DNA of 35,929 nucleotides from positions 1 through 35,929 of the forward strand of contig CACIVL010000004.1 in assembly GCA_902590125.1 (NCBI GenBank), given 5' to 3'. Below, one piece after another: positions 15,684 to 23,324 of the stretch. Every line of letters starts with the position of its first letter. Position 1 is the first letter of the stretch. The notes below the pieces were generated by a model, which saw nothing but the letters and a program-made list of their open reading frames with translations, ran no database searches and had not been told where the DNA came from. The stretch is from an uncultured Pelagibacteraceae bacterium (lineage in GTDB: Bacteria > Pseudomonadota > Alphaproteobacteria > Pelagibacterales > Pelagibacteraceae). Both the position numbers and the translations under genes were made by a program.

Positions 15684-18140
15684 ATGAAGAAAATTCTAAT
15701 AGCAAATCGTGGAGAAATTGCCTGTAGAATCATTAATAGTTGCAAAAAATTAAAGTTTCATTCAGTTGCTGTTTATTCCGATATAGACAAGAGCAGCAAA
15801 CATGTTAGAGAAGCAGATGAATCAATTCATATAGGCGGTTCAAAAGCACAGGATAGTTATTTGTCTTCAGACAAAATAATTAAAGCAGCTCAAAAAGTAA
15901 AAGCTGATGCTATTCATCCAGGCTATGGTTTTCTCGCCGAAAATGATCAATTTGCACAGAAAGTAATTGATGCTGGGATAATTTGGATAGGACCTAAACC
16001 TAATACTATTGTTTCTATGGGCAACAAAGATATAGCAAGAGATTTGGCTTTAAAAAGTGATCTTCCAATTTGTCCAGGTTTAACCAATCAAGATTTAGAA
16101 AAAAATGATTTAGAAAAAAAATGCAATGAGATTGGATTTCCTATTTTAGTAAAAGCAAGTGCTGGTGGTGGCGGAATAGGAATGCAAATTGTAAATAATT
16201 TTAGTGAATTAGTTAAATCTGTGGAAAAAACTAAAAATTTAGCGAAGAAAGCATTTGGTAATAGTGATGTTTTTTTAGAAAAATTTATAAAAAATGCAAG
16301 ACACATAGAAATACAAATATTTGGTTTTGGCGGAAAAAAAGCTGTCCATTTCTATGAAAGAGATTGTTCAATACAAAGAAGATTTCAAAAAATTATAGAA
16401 GAGAGTCCAGCTCCAAAAGTAAATTCAGAAATTATAAATAGAATGGCAGAAAGTGCTGTAAATTTTGCCGCCAATCAAAAATACGAAGGTGCTGGAACAA
16501 TAGAATTTATTTATGATGTAGACGAAAAAAAATTCTACTTTTTAGAAATGAATACAAGAATTCAAGTAGAACATCCAGTAACAGAATCTATAACAAATTC
16601 TGACTTAGTTGGAATGCAAATCAAGTTTGCATTAGGAATTGACTTTGATCTAACAGAACAAAATAAAATTAATAAAACTGGTCATGCTATTGAGTGTAGA
16701 CTGTATGCTGAAGACCCATCAAAAAATTTTCTTCCTTCACCTGGAAAAATTTCAAAACTTAAAATTCCAAACACTAATTTAACAAATATTAGATTAGATA
16801 TTGGCGTGGATGAAGGAGATGAAATATCTTTTTATTATGATCCAATGATAGCAAAAATTATTGCTAAAGGATCTACCAGAAATGAAAGTATTAAAAATAT
16901 GATACAATATTTAAAAGAATTTGAAATTGAAGGAATTAGTACTAATAAATCTTTTTTAATATCTGTACTTCAAAATAAAAATTTTGAAGAGGCAAATTTT
17001 AATACAAAATTTATTGAAAATAACTTGGCCTCATTTATTAAGAAAAAAGAAAATATTTTACCAACCAAAGAACAAGATAAAAATAAAATTAAACAAGAAT
17101 ATAGCGATAAAGATGTAAAAGCTTTTGAAAAAATTATTTCTAAAACACCCAAAAGTAAAAATGGCCAAGGCTATTCAGAAAAGGATTTAAAAGCCTTTGA
17201 TAATATTGTTTCTTCAAAAAAGAAAAAAACTCAAACAGAATTAAAAGAAGAAGTTAAAAATATTCAAGGTAAAATTTACGATACTCCTAAATTTTTACCT
17301 GCTGGTGATAAATATATGCTTATTGAATTTGGTAATGTAATGAATTTAGAATTAAATTTTACTGCTCAAAATTTAGCTAAAGCAATTAAAGAACATAAAG
17401 TTAGAGGTATTTATGAAACTTCTCCTTGTTTTGCATCTATGCTAGTACACTATGAACCAGAAGAAATAAAATTTGATGATTTAAAAAAAGAATTAAAATC
17501 TCTTGTAGACTCTTTAGGTCCTTCTGATGATATAGAAATTAATAGTAGAATTTTTTCTTTTCCTACAGTTTATCTTGATAAATGGACAAAGGAATGCATT
17601 GAAGATTACTCAAACAAAATAGCTAAAAAGAAACCTGATCCTGAGCTTATTACAGAATTAAATAATTTGGAAAGCACAGAACAATTTGTAAGAGTACATT
17701 CTGGAACTGAATATTGGGTCTCTGCTATAGGTTTTTGGCCTGGCCTTCCGTTTATGATGGCTCTTGACCCAAGGTGTAAGCTTACAGTTCCAAAATATAA
17801 CCCTCCACGAACATGGACACCAAAAGGAACAGTTGGAATGGGCGGTGCTTCTACATCAATATATCCTGATCGGTTACCGGGTGGATATCAAATTTTTGGA
17901 ATTATTCCTGTTCCAATTTGGGATACAAAAAAAAGTTTTCCAGTATTTGAAAATAACATTTGTCTTTTTCAACCGGGAGATAGAGTAAAATTTATTCCTA
18001 CAACGTATGAAGAGTTTGATCATGTTTCAAAAAAAGTAGAAGATGGTACTTATGATTACAATATTATTGAGTATCAAAAATTTTCTGTAAAAAATTATAA
18101 AAAATGGCTAACTACAATTGATCAAACGAAAAGGTTTTAA
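15684..18140 (+). CDS. Biotin carboxylase fused to a PxpB/KipI (AHS1)-like carboxyltransferase domain
   Basis: 818 residues. Residues 1-450 are biotin carboxylase: KILIANRGEIACRI, HPGYGFLAEN, the ATP-grasp glycine loop ASAGGGGIGM, HIEIQIFG, ERDCSIQRRFQK, EMNTRIQVEHPVTE. Residues about 535-818 are a KipI/AHS1 domain with GFWPGLPFMMALDPR, PKYNPPRTWTPKGTVG and YPDRLPGGYQIFG. This is the urea-carboxylase flavour of the family, not the short PxpB flavour. In urea carboxylase the BC, AHS2, AHS1 and BCCP units lie on one chain; here they are split, with BC joined directly to AHS1. The 80-residue linker (about 455-535) holds two YS-x-KD-x-KAF modules also found in the 173-residue protein. PxpA ends 5 bases upstream. 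Likely cytoplasmic amide or lactam carboxylase. Confidence 0.9.
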   Translation: MKKILIANRGEIACRIINSCKKLKFHSVAVYSDIDKSSKHVREADESIHIGGSKAQDSYLSSDKIIKAAQKVKADAIHPGYGFLAENDQFAQKVIDAGIIWIGPKPNTIVSMGNKDIARDLALKSDLPICPGLTNQDLEKNDLEKKCNEIGFPILVKASAGGGGIGMQIVNNFSELVKSVEKTKNLAKKAFGNSDVFLEKFIKNARHIEIQIFGFGGKKAVHFYERDCSIQRRFQKIIEESPAPKVNSEIINRMAESAVNFAANQKYEGAGTIEFIYDVDEKKFYFLEMNTRIQVEHPVTESITNSDLVGMQIKFALGIDFDLTEQNKINKTGHAIECRLYAEDPSKNFLPSPGKISKLKIPNTNLTNIRLDIGVDEGDEISFYYDPMIAKIIAKGSTRNESIKNMIQYLKEFEIEGISTNKSFLISVLQNKNFEEANFNTKFIENNLASFIKKKENILPTKEQDKNKIKQEYSDKDVKAFEKIISKTPKSKNGQGYSEKDLKAFDNIVSSKKKKTQTELKEEVKNIQGKIYDTPKFLPAGDKYMLIEFGNVMNLELNFTAQNLAKAIKEHKVRGIYETSPCFASMLVHYEPEEIKFDDLKKELKSLVDSLGPSDDIEINSRIFSFPTVYLDKWTKECIEDYSNKIAKKKPDPELITELNNLESTEQFVRVHSGTEYWVSAIGFWPGLPFMMALDPRCKLTVPKYNPPRTWTPKGTVGMGGASTSIYPDRLPGGYQIFGIIPVPIWDTKKSFPVFENNICLFQPGDRVKFIPTTYEEFDHVSKKVEDGTYDYNIIEYQKFSVKNYKKWLTTIDQTKRF
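17100..17207 (+). repeat. Two YSxKDxKAF modules in the linker of the biotin carboxylase fusion
   Basis: YSDKDVKAFEKI (residues 473-484) and YSEKDLKAFDNI (497-508) match the four modules of the 173-residue protein at Tyr, Ser/Thr, Asp, Phe and Ile. They lie in the charged linker between the BC and AHS1 domains, where no catalytic role is expected. Confidence 0.78.
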
Positions 18141-18145
18141 TATTT

Positions 18146-19273
18146 ATGGTAAAAGTAATTAAAAAAGGCTTAGAAACATCTGTTCAAGATTATCCTGGGA
18201 GAATTGGAACTCTTAATCTAGGTTTTCCGCCATCGGGTCCTATGGATAGTTGGTCTTTCAGGCTTGCTAATGTTTTGGTTGAAAATGAACCTGGTGCTGC
18301 AGCCCTAGAATGTCAATTTATGGGTCCTACTCTTAAGTTTAATAGTGATAGAATTATTGCTATCACTGGTGCTGATATGTCTCCAAAAATAGATGGCAAA
18401 TTGGTTCCTTTATGGGAAAGCTTGGAAGTTAAAAAAAATCAAACTTTAGAACTGGCTTATGCAACAATGGGCGCTAGGACATATATTGCTTTTTCAGGAG
18501 GAATAAATACCACTCCATGGCTAGGCTCAAGATCAACCTTTCATAAAGCAGGAGTTGGTGGTATCGAAGGAAAAGCAATTCAAGATGGTCAAATTATTCC
18601 TTTAAACAAATCTAAATCTGTCGCAGGAAGAAAAATTAAAAAAAACTCTATACCAGTTATGTCTACAAATAAAAAATGGTCTGTAGAAGTTGTTAAAGGT
18701 CCTAATGATGATTGGGTTGATGAAAAAGGACATAAAATGTTTTTAAATTCCGATTGGAAGCTTCAGTCTAAAAGTGACAGAACTGGTTATAGATTAGAAG
18801 GACCAAAGTGGTCTTTTACAAAAAAAGCAACTCACAAAGGTTTAGAACATGGAACATTTCCTTCAAATATTATTGATCAAGGATATCCAGTAGGCGCCAT
18901 AAACTTAGCTGGCCAAACTCCAATTATATTAGTTAATGATGGTCCTAGCATGGGTGGATTTATCGTTCCCTATACTGTTCCTTCAGCTTCTTTTTGGAAA
19001 CTTGGACAAGCAAAACCAGGTGATAGTTTTAATTTTGTGGAAATATCAGTTGAAAAAGCTCAAACATTAAGAGCTGAACAAAGTATTATTTGTAGTGAAT
19101 TAAGTTTAGCGTCTTCTAAAGAAGAAAATGTTGTTATTCCTAAAATACCAACTAAAAAAATTGATCATATTAAAATAGTAGATTTTGATAAAGAAAAAAT
19201 AGATGAAAAAATCAGAAATAAAATAATGGAAAAAAGAGGAATGAAAAATATTAAAGTTCGTTTTTTTAATTAA
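18146..19273 (+). CDS. PxpC/KipA (AHS2)-like biotin-dependent carboxyltransferase subunit
   Basis: 375 residues. The first 310 are an AHS2/KipA domain: KGLETSVQDYPGRIGTL, PPSGPMDSWSFRLAN, GAAALECQFMGPTLKF and NDGPSMGGFI. SGPMD and GPTLKF recall the urea carboxylase branch. It should form the carboxyltransferase with the AHS1 domain of the upstream fusion, 5 bases away. The C-terminal roughly 40 residues are not part of the family: HIKIVDFDKEK, a basic spacer, then NIKVRFFN at the end, the same tail as on the ATPase and the 173-residue protein. Confidence 0.88.
   Translation: MVKVIKKGLETSVQDYPGRIGTLNLGFPPSGPMDSWSFRLANVLVENEPGAAALECQFMGPTLKFNSDRIIAITGADMSPKIDGKLVPLWESLEVKKNQTLELAYATMGARTYIAFSGGINTTPWLGSRSTFHKAGVGGIEGKAIQDGQIIPLNKSKSVAGRKIKKNSIPVMSTNKKWSVEVVKGPNDDWVDEKGHKMFLNSDWKLQSKSDRTGYRLEGPKWSFTKKATHKGLEHGTFPSNIIDQGYPVGAINLAGQTPIILVNDGPSMGGFIVPYTVPSASFWKLGQAKPGDSFNFVEISVEKAQTLRAEQSIICSELSLASSKEENVVIPKIPTKKIDHIKIVDFDKEKIDEKIRNKIMEKRGMKNIKVRFFN
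19157..19270 (+). repeat. Shared C-terminal tail module, copy 3 (end of the PxpC-like subunit)
   Basis: Residues 338-375: KIDHIKIVDFDKEK, a charged spacer of about 16 residues, then KNIKVRFFN at the terminus. It aligns with the ends of the ATPase and of the repeat protein although these three proteins are otherwise unrelated. Confidence 0.8.
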
Positions 19274-19295
19274 AAAAATAACATGAAAAAAATTT

Positions 19296-19514
19296 ATGGC
19301 AACTGAAGTTAAAACAACTGTACCAGGCAATATGTGGAAGGTTTTAGTCAAAGAAGGAGACACAGTAAAAAAAGGTGATCCTTTATTTATTATGGAAGTT
19401 ATGAAAACAGAAGTCCATCACGATTCTCCGGTTGACGGAAAAGTGATTAAAGTTAATGTTGTAAACGATCAAGAAGGCATAGATCCAGGTACAGTAGCAG
19501 TTATAATTGAATGA
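19296..19514 (+). CDS. Minimal biotin carboxyl carrier protein (BCCP)
   Basis: 72 residues, only the biotinyl domain. The lysine that would be biotinylated lies in MEVMKTEV, a variant of the canonical EAMKM. TVPGNMWKVLVKEGDTVKKGDPL and SPVDGKVIKVNV complete the hammerhead fold. It should carry carboxybiotin between the BC domain and the AHS1/AHS2 carboxyltransferase encoded just upstream. The 69-residue gene starts inside its stop codon (ATGA), so translation is coupled. Confidence 0.9.
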   Translation: MATEVKTTVPGNMWKVLVKEGDTVKKGDPLFIMEVMKTEVHHDSPVDGKVIKVNVVNDQEGIDPGTVAVIIE

Positions 19515-19720
19515 TACAAAAAAAAACAAAAGAATCTTTATATTTAACAATAATAAATGACCTGTCAGACGATATAGGAATATCAAAAGAAGAAACGAAA
19601 AGTTTGGTTGATGTTGCCCTGTACTCTACTGATCCCAGAGATGTAGATTACGAACAGTTAAAAAATGAAATTACAACATTTCTAGTTATCAACATTTTTT
19701 TTCTTATCTGTAAATTGTAA
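19511..19720 (+). CDS. Small protein of unknown function, translationally coupled to BCCP
   Basis: 69 residues, starting at an ATGA overlap with the BCCP stop and ending 5 bases before the GST-like gene. The first 50 residues are charged and probably helical (IINDLSDDIGISKEETKSL), and the last 15 are hydrophobic (FLVINIFFLICKL), a possible membrane anchor. The stretch YSTDPRDVDYEQL faintly recalls the YxxxDxxxF module but lacks the Phe. No family recognised. Confidence 0.55.
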   Translation: MIQKKTKESLYLTIINDLSDDIGISKEETKSLVDVALYSTDPRDVDYEQLKNEITTFLVINIFFLICKL

Positions 19721-19725
19721 TTTTT

Positions 19726-20325
19726 ATGCAAGACCAAATAATCTTATACAATGGTCCAAATTCTCCTTTTGGAAGAAAAACTAAAGTAACCTCTTTAGTG
19801 CAAGAAATTAAATTAGAAGAAAAAATTATTAATGTATATGAAGCTTATTTTTTAGATAAACACAATCCTATAAGAAAAATTCCAACATTAATGGTTAATG
19901 AGTTGGCAATTATGGATAGTGATAACATTTGTTTGTATCTTGATTCAATTTCAAAAAAAAATACTTTATTTCCTAAAAAAAAATATTGGGAAATAATGTC
20001 TATGACTTCAATCGCTAATGGATTAATGGAGTCTGTGCTAGAAAGACGTATGGAATCAATTAGACCTGATAATGAAAAAAGCAATAGTTTCATAAACAAA
20101 CAGGAAATAAGAATTACAAGAACTATCAAATGGTTGGAAAATAATTGGAATAATTACGATGAGAATTATCTAACAATGGATCAAATTGCCATTGGATGTG
20201 CTTTGGATTACACTATGTATAGATTTGACGATAGATGGAGATCAGAAAATTCAAAACTCAATAAGTGGTTTACCATTTTTGTTGAAAATGATTTTATGAA
20301 ATCTACTTTGCCACGAGAAAAATAA
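19726..20325 (+). CDS. Glutathione S-transferase-like protein
   Basis: 199 residues. The N-terminal thioredoxin-like domain has LYNGPNSPFGRKTKV followed by HNPIRKIPTLMVNELAIMDSDNICLYLD, the standard GST layout (NPxxKxP, cis-Pro, then the S/D of the glutathione site). The C-terminal half is helical with MDQIAIGCALDY. Ser residues in the PNSPFGRK segment may serve as the catalytic group. Its role in this operon is unclear; a glutathione link would be interesting because 5-oxoproline is a product of glutathione turnover. Confidence 0.82.
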   Translation: MQDQIILYNGPNSPFGRKTKVTSLVQEIKLEEKIINVYEAYFLDKHNPIRKIPTLMVNELAIMDSDNICLYLDSISKKNTLFPKKKYWEIMSMTSIANGLMESVLERRMESIRPDNEKSNSFINKQEIRITRTIKWLENNWNNYDENYLTMDQIAIGCALDYTMYRFDDRWRSENSKLNKWFTIFVENDFMKSTLPREK

Positions 20326-20327
20326 AT

Positions 20328-21299
20328 ATGATTAAAGCTGCTTCGATAGGATTAGGATGGTGGTCAGATGAGCTTGCAAAATCAATTCAGGGAAAAAGCA
20401 AAAAAATTAAAATTGTAAGTTGCTATTCTAAAAATAAAGAAAAAAGAATTAATTTTTCAAAAAAATATAAAACTAAATACCATGATTCATACATGGCTAT
20501 ACTTAAAGATCCTAAAATCGACGCTGTAATTTTAACAACTCCACACTCACAACATTCAAAACATGCCATTCAAGCTATAAGAAATGGAAAGCATGTTTTT
20601 GTAGAAAAACCAATGGCAACAAAATTTTTAGATGCTAAAAAAATGTATTTGTTTGCAAAAAAATATAAAAAAATCTTGTCAGTTGGGCATAACAGAAGAT
20701 ACTCCAGTGTTTTTAATTTTATAAATAAGTTAAAACTTCAAAAAAAAATTGGAAAAATATTACATATTGATTCAAATTTTTCTGCATCAGGTGCATTAAA
20801 TTATAAAAAGAAATTTTGGCGTGCGAACAGAAAGGAAAGTCCTGGAGGAGCAATAGCTGGGCTAGGCATACATATGATAGACTTAATGTGTTATTTTGGT
20901 GGAAGTGTCAAATCAGTACAATCATTAGTAAAAAAATATGCTGTTAAAGTAAACATAGATGACACTACTTCTGCTCTCTTTGAACTAAAAAATTGCACAG
21001 GAAATTTAACCACTATTTTTGCTTGTCCTTACACTTCAACATTTAACATTTTTGCTACAAATATGAATATTTTTTCAGAAGTTGATAAAAATAAAATTGA
21101 AATTGTTAATAAAGATGGAAAAATACAAAAAATAAATTTGAAAAATAAAAATACTCTTTTTTTAGAACTCCAAGAATTTGCCGATAGCTGCAATAAACAA
21201 AAAAAATATAGAATAAAAAACTCAGAGGCTGCTCACAATGTTAAAGTTATGGAAGCAATTGTTAAATCTTCAAAAAAAAATAAAAAAATATATTTATAA
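20328..21299 (+). CDS. Gfo/Idh/MocA-family NAD(P)-dependent oxidoreductase
   Basis: 323 residues. The Rossmann region is AASIGLGWWSDELAKSI, and the family motif EKP occurs in GKHVFVEKPMATKFLDAKKM. GHNRRYSSVF and a C-terminal beta-sheet domain with GGAIAGLGIHMIDLMCYFGG (the usual catalytic His region) follow. It is the last gene of the plus-strand operon, 2 bases after the GST-like gene, and converges on the lactonase gene with one base between stops. Substrate unknown; the family reduces or oxidises sugars, inositols and related polyols. Confidence 0.87.
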   Translation: MIKAASIGLGWWSDELAKSIQGKSKKIKIVSCYSKNKEKRINFSKKYKTKYHDSYMAILKDPKIDAVILTTPHSQHSKHAIQAIRNGKHVFVEKPMATKFLDAKKMYLFAKKYKKILSVGHNRRYSSVFNFINKLKLQKKIGKILHIDSNFSASGALNYKKKFWRANRKESPGGAIAGLGIHMIDLMCYFGGSVKSVQSLVKKYAVKVNIDDTTSALFELKNCTGNLTTIFACPYTSTFNIFATNMNIFSEVDKNKIEIVNKDGKIQKINLKNKNTLFLELQEFADSCNKQKKYRIKNSEAAHNVKVMEAIVKSSKKNKKIYL

Positions 21300-21300
21300 T

Positions 21301-22137
21301 TTAATCGTAGTAAAACATTGGTGCTTTTTTCCAATCTTGCCAAGAAACTGGGTCATGGCCCCAAATAACTTTTGCATCATGTTCTCTCGCAACTCTTCTT
21401 AATTTTTTAACAGATTCTGCTGCATCAGAAGATGAAGCAACAAGTCCTGGCAAACATTTATCACACCAATGATCACCCGTATAACAAGCATCTCCAGTAA
21501 ATAACATATGACCAGTTTTTGGAAGATTGACCAATACCGATTGATGACCAGGAGTATGCCCAGGTGTAAATATTACTTTTATAACTCCATCACCATAAAC
21601 ATCGTAAAAATCAGTTTTTCTACCTTGTAAAAATTTCCAACGAATATTTGGTTTATCAAAGTCCGCTCTAATGTAAGCTGGTTGTGAAAACCAATCAGGA
21701 TTAAATGCATAATCATATTCTAATCTTTGTGTAATATGTGTAGCATTTGGAAAATGTCCTATTGCACCTGAGTGATCTAAGTGAAGATGAGTTTGTATAA
21801 CATATTTAACATCTTCAGGTTTTGTATTAACAGTTTTTACCATATCCTTACACCATTCTGATGTTTTCATTACCGGGTCATAAGCTTCAACCACAGAACC
21901 CCAATGTTTATGTTTATCTATAGCTGCCTCTATTGGCATTCCACCATCTATAATTACATCGCCCTCAGGATGTTTAATTAAAAACCATGGTACTGGAATT
22001 TCATAAGGTTCTTCACCTTGGTTCATTTTTATAAATTTTAATTTTGTTTTAATTGAACCTGTTTGAAACATGTATAATTTAATACCTGTATTAAATTTTG
22101 TTGTTTGTTCAAAAATATCTTTGTCTTTTTCTTTCAT
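21301..22137 (-). CDS. Metallo-beta-lactamase-fold lactonase, AttM/BlcC/AHL-lactonase-like
   Basis: 278 residues. The zinc motif HLHLDHSGAIGHF, the later FTPGHTPGHQSVL and FTGDACYTGD, and a C-terminal VIWGHDP give the complete dinuclear metal set of the lactonase branch. The N-terminal strand IKLYMFQTGSI matches AttM/AiiB-type proteins. Such enzymes open gamma-butyrolactone or acyl-homoserine lactones. Its neighbour is an iron-type alcohol dehydrogenase, as in the Agrobacterium blc system, so a lactone-to-hydroxy acid-to-aldehyde route is plausible. It is the last gene of the rhodopsin-headed operon. Confidence 0.85.
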   Translation of the reverse strand: MKEKDKDIFEQTTKFNTGIKLYMFQTGSIKTKLKFIKMNQGEEPYEIPVPWFLIKHPEGDVIIDGGMPIEAAIDKHKHWGSVVEAYDPVMKTSEWCKDMVKTVNTKPEDVKYVIQTHLHLDHSGAIGHFPNATHITQRLEYDYAFNPDWFSQPAYIRADFDKPNIRWKFLQGRKTDFYDVYGDGVIKVIFTPGHTPGHQSVLVNLPKTGHMLFTGDACYTGDHWCDKCLPGLVASSSDAAESVKKLRRVAREHDAKVIWGHDPVSWQDWKKAPMFYYD

Positions 22138-22148
22138 AAATAATTATT

Positions 22149-23318
22149 CTACCAAGCTGAGTGATAGATGTTAAGTGCATCTGATTCAGTTACCTCTCTT
22201 GGATTGTTAACTAATAATCGTGTTTGTTTCATAGCATCACTTGCCATTTTTTCACAAGCATCTTTTGGTATATCAACTTCTCGTAACTTTTGAGGTAGTC
22301 CTATTTTTTTTGATAGATCTTCTAACTTATCAATAAATTCAGCACAAATTGCTTGAGTACCTTTATTAATATCTAATTTTGGAAAAACATATGGAGCAAG
22401 TTCAGCATAATATTTTGCTGCTTTTGCTTCAACGCTATTAAACCTCAATACATAAGGTAAAACTAATGAATTCGAAAGACCATGTGAAATATGGAAAGTT
22501 CCTCCAATAGGATAAGCAAGAGCATGGACAGCTGCAACCGGAGAATTAGCAAAAGCTTTACCGGCCAACATTGCTCCAATAAGCATATTTCCTCTAGCTT
22601 CAACATTTGAACCATCAAAAACGGCTTTTTCTATGGAGCTCCCTAGTAATTTTAGCGCCTCAACTGCCAACATTTTTGAAATAATATTATTGTTTTTACT
22701 TGAAGATGCATATGCTTCAATTGCATGAACCATTGCATCAATTCCTGTTGCAGCAGTAGTTCCAGCTGGAAGGCCTAATGTAAGATCTGGATCTAAAATT
22801 GCTAAATCTGGTAAAATTATTGCTGAAGAAACTCCTTTTTTTTCTTCTTCTCCAACTGTTATAATTGATACAGGTGTAACTTCAGATCCTGTACCAGCTG
22901 TGGTTGGTACCAAAACTAAAGGTAAACGTGGTCCTTTTGCATTTGAAACTCCCCATGCTTGTTCTAAATCTTCATTTGAACCAAGAATTAATGCCGATAG
23001 TTTAGCTACATCCATTGAAGATCCTCCACCAAATCCAATAACTCCTGTTGCTTTAATTGTTTTTCCAATCTTTATTGCTTTTAAAAGTGTTTTTTTAGAT
23101 GGATCAGCTTCAACATCATCAAATATTTCAACAGAACACATTTTTTTTAATTCTTCTATAGTTGGTTTAGTTAACCCCAAAGACATTAAACCCTTGTCAG
23201 TAATAAAAAGAATACGAGAACCAAGTTTGTTAAATATTTCTTTACAAGAATTTACAGCTTGACCACTTCCAAAACGAAGACCTGGAGTAGTATTAAATTG
23301 AAAGTTATTTAAAGTCAT
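22149..23318 (-). CDS. Iron-containing alcohol dehydrogenase
   Basis: 389 residues, normal for the family. GFGGGSSMDVAKL binds the cofactor, VPTTAGTGSEVTPVS is the family signature, and metal ligands lie in TGIDAMVHAIEAY, AAVHALAYPIGG and FHISHGLSNSLVLP. Members oxidise 4-hydroxybutyrate, lactaldehyde, ethanol and similar. With the lactonase 11 bases downstream and the symporter 6 bases upstream it belongs to the same transcript. Its likely role is oxidation of a hydroxy acid or alcohol produced by the upstream hydrolases. Confidence 0.9.
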   Translation of the reverse strand: MTLNNFQFNTTPGLRFGSGQAVNSCKEIFNKLGSRILFITDKGLMSLGLTKPTIEELKKMCSVEIFDDVEADPSKKTLLKAIKIGKTIKATGVIGFGGGSSMDVAKLSALILGSNEDLEQAWGVSNAKGPRLPLVLVPTTAGTGSEVTPVSIITVGEEEKKGVSSAIILPDLAILDPDLTLGLPAGTTAATGIDAMVHAIEAYASSSKNNNIISKMLAVEALKLLGSSIEKAVFDGSNVEARGNMLIGAMLAGKAFANSPVAAVHALAYPIGGTFHISHGLSNSLVLPYVLRFNSVEAKAAKYYAELAPYVFPKLDINKGTQAICAEFIDKLEDLSKKIGLPQKLREVDIPKDACEKMASDAMKQTRLLVNNPREVTESDALNIYHSAW

Positions 23319-23324
23319 AATTTT

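Noticed and set aside
19106-19363. 85-residue minus-strand ORF across the PxpC-like/BCCP junction
   Set aside because: Phe/Ile-rich complement of the Lys-rich tail; the plus strand is clearly coding.
22900-23262. 120-residue plus-strand ORF
   Set aside because: Antisense shadow of the iron alcohol dehydrogenase.
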